Origin: Larkinella punicea
GTDB taxonomy: Bacteria > Bacteroidota > Bacteroidia > Cytophagales > Spirosomataceae
Assembly: GCF_003334855.1 (NCBI RefSeq)
Contig: NZ_QOWE01000028.1
Span: 1 to 64,000 of the forward strand
Direction of reading: 5' to 3'
DNA: 64,000 nucleotides
The notes beneath the pieces were generated by a model that ran no database searches, was not told the origin of the DNA, and saw nothing but the letters and a program-made list of their open reading frames with translations. Position numbers and translations under genes: made by a program. Shown in pieces: positions 34,513-43,902 of this stretch (positions are counted from its first letter, which is position 1; every line of letters begins with the position of its first letter).

Positions 34513-36138
34513 TCAGCCTTTTTTCGCGGCCGCTGCGGCTTCTTCGGCCTCGGCCAGTTTGACGGCTTCGTAGAGATTCACAATCGCGCCGGTTTTCGAT
34601 AAATCGGTAAAATTGACCAGATCCGTAGACTCGGGACGAAGCACCTGCCGGTTTTGTACAACAGCCGATTTTTCGATAATCCGCTTCAGATCGCTGTACG
34701 TCAGTTTCGGAAAATACGACTTCAGAACGGCGGCAATCCCGCTTACGACCGGAGCCGCCATGCTCGTACCGCTCAGGTTGTCATACCCGTTGCGGGGCGT
34801 TGTTGAATAAATGGCCATGCCCGGCGCAAACACATCGACGGTTTTCCGGCCATAATTGGAAAACGGTGCGACCAGACTTTCATTGTTTTTGGACGTAATA
34901 GCCCCCACCGTAATCAGGTTCGGAATCGCCGAACCATCCATAAACCGGTCTGATGGAAAACTGGCGGTCGTATCCAGCAACTTGTTGTCGTTCCCGGCCG
35001 CGTGAATCAGCAGAACGCCTTTGGAAAGCGCGTACCGCATGGCGTCATCGACGGCTTTGCGTTGGGGTGACACGTCTTTCCCGAAGCTCATGTTGATGAT
35101 CTGGGCACCGTTATTAACGGCATAGCGAATTGCATTGGCCACATCCTTGTCCCGTTCGTCGCCATCGGGAACGGCCCGAACGGCCATGATCTGCACCTGA
35201 TCGGCCACGCCCTGCACGCCCAGGTTGTTGGTTCGGTCGGCACCAATGATACCGGCGACGTGCGTGCCGTGCAGGGCATCGGGGCCGGTTATGTCGGGAT
35301 TGCCATAGGCGGTTTCGGTTAGATCGTCGGGTTTATCCCCCACAATCGAGCGGCTGTCGAAATCCGGGTTGTAGGCGTATTCCGCTTTGCCTTTCAGGTC
35401 TTCCAGTCCTCTTGTCAGTTCGGCCTGAATATCTTCGGCCTGCCCGAATCCCTGCGCACTGGTCATTTCGTAGAGAGCGGCAGCCGCTTTCTTCACAAAA
35501 TCATTGTCGGTGGCCGGATTGCGCAGCGTGGCCGTATCCAGTTTGGAGACGCCGAGGGCTTTTTTCAATCCATCAATGATCGTCACCAGTTGGGTGCTGA
35601 ACGTGCTGTAAGAATCGTATTGTTCCTTATACTCAGCGCGTTTCTTCTCCATCTCCGTTTTATATTTCACGAACTGGTCGAATTCTTTCTGTTGCGCCGG
35701 TTTCAGCGACGAACGCTCTTTGCCTTCGTACAGGGGGCGCAGCCGGGCGTATTGCCGGGTCACTTCGGCGGTTTCGTACTGAACATTCCGCCCATCTTTT
35801 CCGCCGATAAAATTCCAGCCGTGGACGTCATCGACGTAACCGTTTTTATCGTCGTCGATCCCGTTGCCGGGAATTTCCTTCGGATTGGTCCACAGAATTC
35901 GCTTTAAATCTTCGTGCGTGGAGTCGATTCCGCCATCGATCACGGCCACGACGACGGGCGTTGGTTTGCGGTGGCTCAGTAATTCGCGGTAGGTGCGGTC
36001 GGTGCTGATTCCCCAGACGCTGTCGGCTTTCGAATCGAGGTGAAACCATTGGGATGTCTGGGCCTGCCCACGGGCGAAACCAAACAGGATGAATGTATAG
36101 AGACTCAGGAGTCGGAATACAAACTTTTTGAACGACAT
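34513..36138 (-). CDS. Exported S8 (subtilisin-family) serine protease
   Basis: A 541-residue secreted subtilase. A signal peptide is present (FRLLSLYTFILFGFARGQAQ). The catalytic triad is D68 (VVVAVIDGGIDSTHED), H in ALHGTHVAGIIGADR (about 290) and S in LSGTSMAAPVVSGIAAVLKS (about 465). Between D and H is an unusually long insertion (about residues 100-280) rich in charged helix (KYKTEMEKKRAEYKEQYDSY). There is no obvious propeptide. The C-terminus ends in an alanine/glutamate-rich stretch without a visible T9SS sorting domain. It would degrade protein in the periplasm or outside the cell. It converges with the CHU_C gene. Confidence 0.9.
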   Translation of the reverse strand: MSFKKFVFRLLSLYTFILFGFARGQAQTSQWFHLDSKADSVWGISTDRTYRELLSHRKPTPVVVAVIDGGIDSTHEDLKRILWTNPKEIPGNGIDDDKNGYVDDVHGWNFIGGKDGRNVQYETAEVTRQYARLRPLYEGKERSSLKPAQQKEFDQFVKYKTEMEKKRAEYKEQYDSYSTFSTQLVTIIDGLKKALGVSKLDTATLRNPATDNDFVKKAAAALYEMTSAQGFGQAEDIQAELTRGLEDLKGKAEYAYNPDFDSRSIVGDKPDDLTETAYGNPDITGPDALHGTHVAGIIGADRTNNLGVQGVADQVQIMAVRAVPDGDERDKDVANAIRYAVNNGAQIINMSFGKDVSPQRKAVDDAMRYALSKGVLLIHAAGNDNKLLDTTASFPSDRFMDGSAIPNLITVGAITSKNNESLVAPFSNYGRKTVDVFAPGMAIYSTTPRNGYDNLSGTSMAAPVVSGIAAVLKSYFPKLTYSDLKRIIEKSAVVQNRQVLRPESTDLVNFTDLSKTGAIVNLYEAVKLAEAEEAAAAAKKG

Positions 36139-36697
36139 AGAAAAGAAGGTTAGCAGTTGTCTATTTCTGTTAACAACTGAAACAGAAACTGGTTCGCGCT
36201 GGTAGCAGTCTAGTATAACGAATCGAAGGCGAATTACGGTATATTTTACTGATTTCTGCCGGAAGCTGCGCCAATTTCACCCAAACCAGGGGATAGGGTG
36301 GCACATGATGCCACAATATGGTGATTTTGAAGTATGGAATAAAAGTATACTTAAAAAGCCGGGATATTGATAGATAAACCAGTAGTAGATAGTTCACCGG
36401 AGAACCTTGACAAATAGGGAGGAGCTATCGAGAACCGTGCCCCGTCAGGGGCATAACAGCGTAGCGTCGGTAGAAAATAGGGTACCAACGGTTCCGGCGT
36501 GCCTTTAGGCACGCGACCATTGCAAACGGTTGTGTACCTCACGGCACACGAACGATCAAGACGCCCCGTTTTCTACCGACGCTGCGCTGTTGAATCCCTA
36601 CGGGATGAATGGCTCGCCTTTTTGATCCCTATGTTCAACCATCATCGCGAACAATCTGCGAGATTGGTGTATGTACTTTTTAAAACGTTCAACCTAA
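36139..36697. repeat. Intergenic region with inverted repeat block
   Basis: A 559-bp gap without a gene. It contains an inverted pair of the 18-bp core AACAGCGTAGCGTCGGTA (36455-36472) and TACCGACGCTGCGCTGTT (36574-36591). Between them are hairpins GCGTGCC-TTTA-GGCACGC (about 36497-36514) and GTGTACC-TCAC-GGCACAC (about 36531-36548). The family also occurs at 6668-6805. The S8 and GH97 promoters must flank it. Confidence 0.8.
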
Positions 36698-38560
36698 ATG
36701 ACCCGAATTCTTTTCGCTATTTTCTTGATGGCCCTGATCAATACGGGGCGGGCGCAAACGCCGGATTCACTCCGGATTAGCTCGCCCAATGGTCTGCTCA
36801 CCTTGTCGATTGACCTGCGCGACATGCCGGAATCGCCCCAAAGTCCGGTTTACGAAATAACGTACCGAAACCAGCCCCTGATTCTGCCTTCGCGGCTGGG
36901 ACTGGGCGGCAATCCCGCCACTTCCCGGCCGTTGAACTGGGATAAAAACCTGCGGATTGTGTCGGCGACGAAACGAAGCCAGCAAGCAAACTGGAAACCG
37001 GTCTGGGGGGAACGCGCCGAGATTCCCGATCGCTACAACGAGCTGGTCGTCAGCCTGCGCAACGGGCCGGGGTCGGGCGGAACGATGCAACTCATCGTCC
37101 GGGCGTACGACGAAGGCGTGGCTTTCCGGTATTTTTTTCCGGAAGACCTGCGCATGCAAATTCTGGATGTTGGGCAGGAAATGACCTACTTCAACCTGCC
37201 GCCGAAAACAAAAGCCCTCTACACCGATCATGCGCAGGGGAGCTACGAAGAACGGACCATAGAGAACTGGACGAAAGCCGCCCAAATGCCGCTCACCCTG
37301 AAACTCGACAACGGAACCTGGGCCTGCATCACACAAGCCGAGCAAAGCAGCTACCCGCTGGTGCGGCTCAAAACCGCCGGTCTGAATCAGCTCGTCAGCC
37401 AACTGGCGGGTGAAATCACCGAAGCTTCGCCCTTTGCCAGTTCGTGGCGGGTGGTGATGGCGGCCGACCGGCCCGGCGACCTGCTGGAACATAACTACCT
37501 GATTCAGAACCTGAATCCGCCGAATGAAATCAAGGACGTGAGTTGGATCAAACCGGGAAAAGTGATGCGGGAAGTGACGCTATCGACCACGGGAGCCAAA
37601 AATCTGGTCGATTTCGCGGTGGAGCAAAACATCGACTACCTCCATTTCGACGCGGGCTGGTACGGTCACGAATACGAAATTGCGTCGGACGCAACCAGGG
37701 TGTCAGTCGATCCGCGCCGGAATCCGAAAGGCGATCTGGATTTGCCCGAAGCCATCCGGTACGCCAAATCGAAGGGGAAGAAGGTCATTTTGTACGTCAA
37801 CCACCGCGCCCTCGAACGGCAACTGGATACGCTCCTGCCGCTCTACCAACGTTGGGGCGTTGCCGGCATCAAATACGGTTTTGTGCATACGGGATCGCAC
37901 CACTGGACGGTCTGGCTTCACGACGCCATCCGCAAAGCCGCCAAACACCAACTGGTTCTGGACATCCACGATGAATATAGCCCGACCGGTTTCAGCCGGA
38001 CGTATCCAAACCTCTTGACGCAGGAAGGCGTGCGGGGTAACGAAGAATGGCCCAATGCGACCCACAACACGGTTTTGCCCTTCACGCGGTACATTGCCGG
38101 AGCCGCCGATTATACGTTCTGCTTCAACCAACCGCGGTTGACCAACACCAAAGGCCACCAACTGGCGTTGCCGGTTATTTATTTCAGTCCGCTTCAGTAT
38201 TTGTACTGGTATGGCAAACCGGCCGACTTCCCGGATCGGCAGGAAATTGAATTCTGGAAAGACCTCCCGACGGTTTGGGATGAAACGAAAGTGCTGGATG
38301 GCACACCGGGCCAGTATGTGTCGGTGGCCCGGCGGAAAGGAACTGACTGGTTTGTCGGCACCATTACCAGCACCGAAGCCCGGAAAATTGACCTGTCGCT
38401 CGCCTTTCTGGAACCGGGAAAAAAATATTCTCTCTGGTTGTATGAGGACGATGGAACCGGAAAAATCCGGAAACAAACCCGGACCGTCACGTCGAAAGAC
38501 CAACTGACCGCCAATCTGTTACCTTCCGGTGGGCAGGTTGTGGTCTTGAAAAGAAACTAA
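36698..38560 (+). CDS. Glycoside hydrolase family 97 protein
   Basis: A 620-residue exported GH97 enzyme: signal (MTRILFAIFLMALINTGRAQ), N-terminal beta-sandwich (residues about 22-280), TIM barrel (about 285-530; DYLHFDAGWYGHEYEIASDA) and a C-terminal beta domain. The family includes alpha-glucosidases (SusB) and alpha-galactosidases that depend on calcium. The stretch GIKYGFVHTGSHHW replaces the GxKxDF sequence that carries the nucleophile in the retaining group, while HDEYSPTG and TQEGVRGNE keep glutamates. I therefore infer an inverting mechanism or altered activity. It is close to a SusC/SusD pair and other glycosidases, fitting a glycan-use locus. Confidence 0.9.
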   Translation: MTRILFAIFLMALINTGRAQTPDSLRISSPNGLLTLSIDLRDMPESPQSPVYEITYRNQPLILPSRLGLGGNPATSRPLNWDKNLRIVSATKRSQQANWKPVWGERAEIPDRYNELVVSLRNGPGSGGTMQLIVRAYDEGVAFRYFFPEDLRMQILDVGQEMTYFNLPPKTKALYTDHAQGSYEERTIENWTKAAQMPLTLKLDNGTWACITQAEQSSYPLVRLKTAGLNQLVSQLAGEITEASPFASSWRVVMAADRPGDLLEHNYLIQNLNPPNEIKDVSWIKPGKVMREVTLSTTGAKNLVDFAVEQNIDYLHFDAGWYGHEYEIASDATRVSVDPRRNPKGDLDLPEAIRYAKSKGKKVILYVNHRALERQLDTLLPLYQRWGVAGIKYGFVHTGSHHWTVWLHDAIRKAAKHQLVLDIHDEYSPTGFSRTYPNLLTQEGVRGNEEWPNATHNTVLPFTRYIAGAADYTFCFNQPRLTNTKGHQLALPVIYFSPLQYLYWYGKPADFPDRQEIEFWKDLPTVWDETKVLDGTPGQYVSVARRKGTDWFVGTITSTEARKIDLSLAFLEPGKKYSLWLYEDDGTGKIRKQTRTVTSKDQLTANLLPSGGQVVVLKRN

Positions 38561-38665
38561 CGGAATGGGCTTAAAAAAACGAAAAATCCAGACAGGACGG
38601 TTTTATTCAGCGTGCCATGCATCAAAATAAATAAAGGACATGATGCGGTTCTGACTTATTCTTAT

Positions 38666-38673
38666 TACCTTTG
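38666..38673 (+). promoter_or_regulatory. TAnnTTTG promoter-like box for the cold-shock gene
   Basis: TACCTTTG matches the Bacteroidota -7 consensus TAnnTTTG, 28 bp before the ATG. No clear -33 TTTG is seen. The start region has an A-rich leader instead of a Shine-Dalgarno, as is usual in this phylum. Confidence 0.45.
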
Positions 38674-38701
38674 GTGAAATTTTAAAATACAATACAATAT
38701 A

Positions 38702-38893
38702 ATGCAAACAGGAACTGTTAAATTTTTTAATGAACTCAAAGGTTTTGGGTTTATTACCCCTTCGGATTCAGACAAAGACATCTTTGTTCACGTATCAGGT
38801 TTGATTGACGAAGTTCGTGAGAACGACAAAGTTCAATTTGAAGTTGAGCAAGGTAAAAAAGGTTTGAATGCCGTTAACGTAGAGGTTATTTAA
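38702..38893 (+). CDS. Cold-shock protein, CspA family
   Basis: A 63-residue single-domain nucleic-acid chaperone. MQTGTVKFFNELKGFGFI begins the OB fold; RNP1 is KGFGFITP and RNP2 is DIFVHVSGL. It binds single-stranded RNA or DNA and melts mRNA structure at low temperature. Its codon use (AAA, GAT, TTT rich) is more AT-rich than neighbours, which is usual for highly expressed csp genes. A hairpin terminator follows directly. A TAnnTTTG box lies 28 bp upstream. The gene is monocistronic. Confidence 0.96.
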   Translation: MQTGTVKFFNELKGFGFITPSDSDKDIFVHVSGLIDEVRENDKVQFEVEQGKKGLNAVNVEVI

Positions 38894-38923
38894 TCGAAAG
38901 ATATAATAATTTGAAACGCTTGA

Positions 38924-38953
38924 AAAAACATGCTTCCCGGCATGTTTTTTTTT
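38924..38953 (+). terminator. Terminator of the cold-shock gene
   Basis: AACATGC and GCATGT pair around TTCCCG, followed by nine or more T residues. A classic Rho-independent terminator 31 bp after the stop. Confidence 0.85.
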
Positions 38954-38973
38954 GCCCTCACTTTTTGAAACCG

Positions 38974-39016
38974 CAAAAAAATCCCGCATCCGATGCTGTC
39001 GAATGCGGGATTTTTA
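38974..39016. terminator. Bidirectional terminator between csp and susD genes
   Basis: AAAAAATCCCGCAT pairs with ATGCGGGATTTTT across CCGATGCTGTCGA. An A tract precedes and a T tract follows, so it can end transcripts on both strands, including the SusC/SusD operon converging from the right. Confidence 0.8.
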
Positions 39017-39033
39017 CGTTCTGATTCCCGGGT

Positions 39034-40680
39034 TTATTTCGGGTTTTTGGTCGGTGCGCTTCCCTCCGCCGGGGGATTGTAGACGATTTCATTATCGGGC
39101 ACATCCCAGTAATCCAGGAAGTTGTAGTTGATGGTGGCGTTGGTACTAACCACGCCGGTCCGGCTCAGAGCAACCGCTCCTGTGCGACCGGTTTCCAGCA
39201 CCCCCCACCGGCGGGCGTCGTAGAAGGCCAGAGCGCGGAACAACAGGCCGACGCGTCTTTCCTTGCGCAGTTCTTCTTTGGCAGCCGCCAGCGACAGGCC
39301 GGTTCCGGCCACGGCGGCAATGCCGGCTCCCTGGGCTTGCCGAACCTCATCGATCAGCGCCAGACCGCCTTCCGTATTGCCGGTATAAATCAACGCTTCG
39401 GCTTTCATCAATTGATTTTCTTCGTAGGAACTAGCCAGAAACAGTTCATAGCCGCCCGGATTCAGGCTGGAATAGGTGATCACACCCGCTTCGCCTTCCG
39501 AACCCGCAGCCCCCCGGTTGATCAGTTCCCAGCGCGTGAAAAACGAATTCCCCCGCGAGGTTTCGCCAATGTAAGCCGATGTCCGCTGCCGGAAATTGTT
39601 GGTCAGGCGTTTGTCACCAGCTTTGAAATCCTGAATCAGTCGCTCCGTAATTTTATAGGTGTTGTTGGCCCCGGTGGTTTTTCCCGAAACCGTGCCGACC
39701 GTGGGCGACAGAAAATCCCCGTTGGCGTTCGAGCGGCCCGTAAACACGAAGTCGGAAGCCAGAATGCCGCTGTTGGTCAGCGTCAGAATTTCAGTCCATT
39801 GGGCCGCCGTCATGGTGCTTACCGGCGTATTGACCAGGATGTTCCGGGCTTTGAGGGTACTGATGTTCCGCTGCCACATCACCGGCGTCAGCACACCGCC
39901 TTTGCCCACCCGGTTAAAGCTGGGAATCAGGCCCTGGAGGGTCGCGGTATAATCGGCGTTGACGGTTAAGGTTCCGAGAATTTTAGCCGCTTCATCCAGA
40001 TTCCGGTTGGATTCGGCAATAATCGCTTCTTTCGATACATACTTTCCATTGGTGCCATTCAGCACCTCGCCATTGGCCAGATCGTTGATCACGCCGGCGT
40101 AATACATGGACCCAATCCGGGCGTACGCAAATCCTTTCCACCAGTAGCCCCACGCCTTCAGAACGCCTTTTTTGGTGGCGGCATCGCCCGTAAACGTAAC
40201 CGCATCGACATTGCTCAAAAGCGTATTGGCCGCATTGTTCATGTTGTACATGTACGCCCATTCGTAGTAGGTCGAGTTTTGGGAACCCGCCGAGTTGATA
40301 TTGGACGAGATCCGGATAAAGTCGATCTGCTTGTTGGGCGAATTCGGATTCAGTAAAATCGTACCGTCGTCCAAGGTGATTTGATCCGGTGCGCCAATCT
40401 GGTTAATGAACACGTTGGCAATGTCGGTTCCGATGACGTCGCCCATCAGCTCATGGTTTCCGATGGCGCCCGACCAGAAATAGCCCGGCACACCGTCATA
40501 AAATTTCACATCCCGAAAACCAGTGATGTAGAATCCCTGCCCGAAAGCAACCAGACCGGATTCGGTTTTCAAGGCCGGTGACGACGGCTGGTTGGGATTG
40601 GCCACATTCAGATCTTCCTTGCAGGACGTGATCGAACCCGCCAGAAGGAATGCCAAAGCAACTATTTTGAACTTCTTCAT
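39034..40680 (-). CDS. SusD/RagB-family surface glycan-binding lipoprotein
   Basis: A 548-residue lipoprotein: signal MKKFKIVALAFLLAGSITSC with the lipobox cysteine at C20, followed by acidic KEDL that favours surface export. The TPR-like SusD fold has the segment NNAANTLLSNVD, RNLDEAAKILGTL, and the late GLALIDEVRQAQGAG and LRKERRVGLLFRALAFYDARRWGVL block typical of the family C-terminus. It would form the lid of the SusC channel encoded 27 bp upstream. The ligand is unknown; nearby GH97 and clan GH-A genes suggest a glycan. Confidence 0.94.
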   Translation of the reverse strand: MKKFKIVALAFLLAGSITSCKEDLNVANPNQPSSPALKTESGLVAFGQGFYITGFRDVKFYDGVPGYFWSGAIGNHELMGDVIGTDIANVFINQIGAPDQITLDDGTILLNPNSPNKQIDFIRISSNINSAGSQNSTYYEWAYMYNMNNAANTLLSNVDAVTFTGDAATKKGVLKAWGYWWKGFAYARIGSMYYAGVINDLANGEVLNGTNGKYVSKEAIIAESNRNLDEAAKILGTLTVNADYTATLQGLIPSFNRVGKGGVLTPVMWQRNISTLKARNILVNTPVSTMTAAQWTEILTLTNSGILASDFVFTGRSNANGDFLSPTVGTVSGKTTGANNTYKITERLIQDFKAGDKRLTNNFRQRTSAYIGETSRGNSFFTRWELINRGAAGSEGEAGVITYSSLNPGGYELFLASSYEENQLMKAEALIYTGNTEGGLALIDEVRQAQGAGIAAVAGTGLSLAAAKEELRKERRVGLLFRALAFYDARRWGVLETGRTGAVALSRTGVVSTNATINYNFLDYWDVPDNEIVYNPPAEGSAPTKNPK

Positions 40681-40707
40681 GATGATCTTTTTTTGAGACG
40701 GATTTGA

Positions 40708-43700
40708 TTAAAACCCAATGTTTAACGTAGCCTGATACGACTTGAAGTTCGGCATCGTGCTGTGATCCGTTCCGCGGTCCCAGGCCGAATTCGATGTTCC
40801 TGAGCTGATTTCAGGATCAAAACCGGTGTATTTGGTCACGGTCCAGATGTTCCGGCCGGCCAGCACCAGTTGCAGTTTTTTGAACACCGGAATGTGGAAC
40901 AGTTTGGAAAGATCCAGACCAACCGAAATGTTTCTCAGCCGCAGGAAAGAGGCATCTTCGTAGAAATAATCCTTGGTTCCGTTGGCGGTCCGCTGCGCAT
41001 AAACGCCCCGGTAGAAAGCCGTCCAGGCTCCCGTCTGACCGTCGATGGTGAAGGGCTGGGCATAATCGCTATGAATCCCGTCGCGGTACATCCACTCCTT
41101 GGTCTGGTTGTAGAGGTGGCTTCCGTATAACCAGTCAAACTGGAAGTTGAACGTCAGGAAATTCTTGAAGGAAAAGTCGTTGATAAACGACATATTGAAC
41201 TTCGGATTCGGATCGCCGAAGCTGTACATACCCGGCGTAAAGAAGGGCTGCTTCGTGGCTTTGTTCACCACAAAACCGTTGCTGGCAACCGTATAGTTTT
41301 CCTGCTGGGCTTCCGGAATAAAGAAGTTTCCGTTTTCATCCCGCGCCTGGAGGCTGCTGATGCTTTTGTACCCATACAACTGACCCACTTTTTCGCCGGC
41401 TCTCAGCACGTAGTTGGTACTGCCCGCGTTCGAGATCACCACCACCTGAGCATCACCGCGTACGGCCACAATTTCGGAGGTTTGCTTGCCGTAGTTGATG
41501 GTCGTATTCCACTTGAGATCCCGGCCGTTATACACCGTCGAGTTCAACGACAACTGCAGCCCACGGGAACCCAGCGTGAAGGCGTTATCGATCAGTGTAC
41601 CCAGACCGATGGACGGCGCTACGTCGACGGAATAAATGGCATCCTTGGTCTGCCGGTCCCAATACGTGGCCGACGCGCTGATGCCGTTCAGCCAGCTCGT
41701 GCCTTTCAGCAAACTGAATACCATATCCGCGCCCACTTCAAATTCCTGCGACACTTCCACCCCCAAAGCCGGGTTGCTCTGGCCGTTGGCGTAATAAAAA
41801 GCCGTGCTGTTGCCGACGGTGGTCGGGGTAATCGTGACGTAGCGGTCAAACGGTTTCGGCTGAATCCCGGCCTGTCCGTACGCGGCCCGCAGTTTCAATT
41901 CCGGCAAAAAGCTGTTCACCGCGCTGTTCTGCCAGAAGTTCAGGGCCGACAAACGCAGGTAAGCATCTCCCCGGGGAAACGTAAAGGGCTTCGATCCCTG
42001 CCCGAAAGCGGAGGAATAATCACTGCGAAAACCACCCGATACCCCCACAAATTCGCCATACTCGAAGCGCTGGTTCACCAGATACCCATACGTAATGAAG
42101 GGTTCTTCGTAGTCGCGGTAAACCCGCCACGAGGCCGTATTGGCGGCATTGTAGGGTTCATACGCTGCGGGCAGGCCCAACGCTGCACTGGTGTATTCCT
42201 TTACCTTGCTGTTCCGCCAGTCGAACGACAGTTGGGTTACGCTTTTGATGGGAATATTCAGGCCGAAATCTTCCCGGAAATCAAAAACCGTCGTAGCCGT
42301 GGCCAGGAAGTTCTGGAACATTTTGCTGTTGGCATATTTCGTCAGATCACCGGTATTGTTGGTGTTGTAGTTGGAAATATAGCGCGCCGTGCTCTGGGTC
42401 AGCCAGTATTTGATGTTGGCGTTGTTCGACTGGTTGAGGTATTCCAGATCCCGGTTCTGCGTCTGGTAGTTCAGGCCGTATTTGGCGTCTAGTTCCACAA
42501 ACTTCGGAAACTTGTAATTCAGGTTCAGGTTCTGAATGATGTCGACGATGTTGTCATTGTTTTGGGTATACGCCTGCCGGTACGAAGGATTGGAAGCGTT
42601 GATCCCAATCGTCTGGTTCATGTTGTACGGAATGGAACCATCGGTGGTGGTCAGGTTGAAATCCGCCAGCGGATAGGCGTTCAACAGACTGAACAGAATA
42701 GTTCGGTCACTGGTTTTCAGCGTGTTTTTGGTGTAGGCTAACTGCGTAATGGAACGCAAGGTCAGCCCTTTGGCCAGTTGCGCACCGATGTTAGCCGACA
42801 GGTTGCTGCGGTCCCAGTAGCCATTGTTGATCATATTGCTCTCCTGGTGGCTGTTGGAAGCCGACAGGCTGAAATCCGACTTTTGGCTACCGCCGGAAAT
42901 CGCTACGCTGTTGTTGATGGTGTTCGCCGGTTTGAAAAAATAATCGAAGTGATCGTGGTATTGCAGGTTGGCGTTATACGGTTTGTCGTTTTTCACCGCC
43001 GGGTCCGTCGAGTTGTACTGCACGTTTTCGGAATACACCCCGTTGACGGCGTCGTAGGTAATCGGTTTTCCCGAAGATCCGATGATGTTGTTGGAGGCAT
43101 CGGTCGCAAAAGCGTGGTATTGGGCTTTGCTTAATCCGCCGACGTTCAGGTAGGTATTCTGGGAAATACTGGACGAGAAATCGATGTTCAACTGCCCGTT
43201 TTTCCCTTTTTTAGTGAAGAGTTGAATGACGCCGTTTGCGCCCTGCGCCCCATAAATGGTGGCTGCGGCAGCGCCCTGCACCACTTCAACCCGTTCGATG
43301 GAGTTCAAATCGATGGTTTGGAGGCTGGTTGCGCCCATCTGAATCCCGTCGATCAGAATCATGGGCGAGGTGCCCCGGTTGATGGTGTTGACACCCCGCA
43401 ACAGGATGTTCACGTCGGCGCCCGGCGTTCCGCCCCGGCTGGTGATTTGTGCGCCGGGAATTTTCCCGATCAGCGCCTGGTCGATGGAAGCCGAGGGCGT
43501 TTGTGGTAAGTCTTTTGCGCTGACGGATTCGACCGAGATGGCAATTTTCCGTTTGTCCGTGGCAACCCCAACCCCCGTCACAACAATTTCCGAGAGTTGC
43601 TTGGCGTCCGTCGTCAATTGAATGTCCATGACCGAACTCGTTCCCAACTCCACTTCTTTCGTCAGCATCCCGATGAACGAGTACACCAGCGTTCCTTTGG

Positions 43701-43902
43701 TGGCTGGCAGGGATAGTTGATACGTACCATTGCCGTCGGTAACCGTACCCGTCGAAGTCCCTTTTAACACCACCGACACCCCGGGTAACGGGCTGCTGTC
43801 TTCGGCAGACGTGATCTTACCCGTAATTTTCCGATCCTGCGCCCAAATGGAAGCACAAGTCGAGCACATCAGAAGAAGGCTCAACAGTAAATTTTTCCTC
43901 AT
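40708..43902 (-). CDS. SusC/RagA-family TonB-linked outer membrane transporter
   Basis: A 1064-residue TonB-dependent transporter: signal peptide (LLLSLLLMCSTCASIWA), carboxypeptidase-regulatory-like domain (KITGKITSAEDSSPLPGVSV, residues about 24-105), TonB-box-like SEIVVTGVG, plug domain (about 115-225, NILLRGVNTINRGTSPMILI) and a 22-strand barrel ending in YQATLNIGF with the terminal aromatic residue. No N-terminal STN domain is present, so it would not signal directly to a FecR protein. It starts the pair with SusD. The upstream region is strongly AT-rich with a 14-bp inverted repeat. Confidence 0.96.
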   Translation of the reverse strand: MRKNLLLSLLLMCSTCASIWAQDRKITGKITSAEDSSPLPGVSVVLKGTSTGTVTDGNGTYQLSLPATKGTLVYSFIGMLTKEVELGTSSVMDIQLTTDAKQLSEIVVTGVGVATDKRKIAISVESVSAKDLPQTPSASIDQALIGKIPGAQITSRGGTPGADVNILLRGVNTINRGTSPMILIDGIQMGATSLQTIDLNSIERVEVVQGAAAATIYGAQGANGVIQLFTKKGKNGQLNIDFSSSISQNTYLNVGGLSKAQYHAFATDASNNIIGSSGKPITYDAVNGVYSENVQYNSTDPAVKNDKPYNANLQYHDHFDYFFKPANTINNSVAISGGSQKSDFSLSASNSHQESNMINNGYWDRSNLSANIGAQLAKGLTLRSITQLAYTKNTLKTSDRTILFSLLNAYPLADFNLTTTDGSIPYNMNQTIGINASNPSYRQAYTQNNDNIVDIIQNLNLNYKFPKFVELDAKYGLNYQTQNRDLEYLNQSNNANIKYWLTQSTARYISNYNTNNTGDLTKYANSKMFQNFLATATTVFDFREDFGLNIPIKSVTQLSFDWRNSKVKEYTSAALGLPAAYEPYNAANTASWRVYRDYEEPFITYGYLVNQRFEYGEFVGVSGGFRSDYSSAFGQGSKPFTFPRGDAYLRLSALNFWQNSAVNSFLPELKLRAAYGQAGIQPKPFDRYVTITPTTVGNSTAFYYANGQSNPALGVEVSQEFEVGADMVFSLLKGTSWLNGISASATYWDRQTKDAIYSVDVAPSIGLGTLIDNAFTLGSRGLQLSLNSTVYNGRDLKWNTTINYGKQTSEIVAVRGDAQVVVISNAGSTNYVLRAGEKVGQLYGYKSISSLQARDENGNFFIPEAQQENYTVASNGFVVNKATKQPFFTPGMYSFGDPNPKFNMSFINDFSFKNFLTFNFQFDWLYGSHLYNQTKEWMYRDGIHSDYAQPFTIDGQTGAWTAFYRGVYAQRTANGTKDYFYEDASFLRLRNISVGLDLSKLFHIPVFKKLQLVLAGRNIWTVTKYTGFDPEISSGTSNSAWDRGTDHSTMPNFKSYQATLNIGF

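Noticed and set aside
36140-36697. CRISPR array
   Set aside because: Only two core copies, inverted, with unequal spacing and no cas genes; these are interspersed palindromic repeats.
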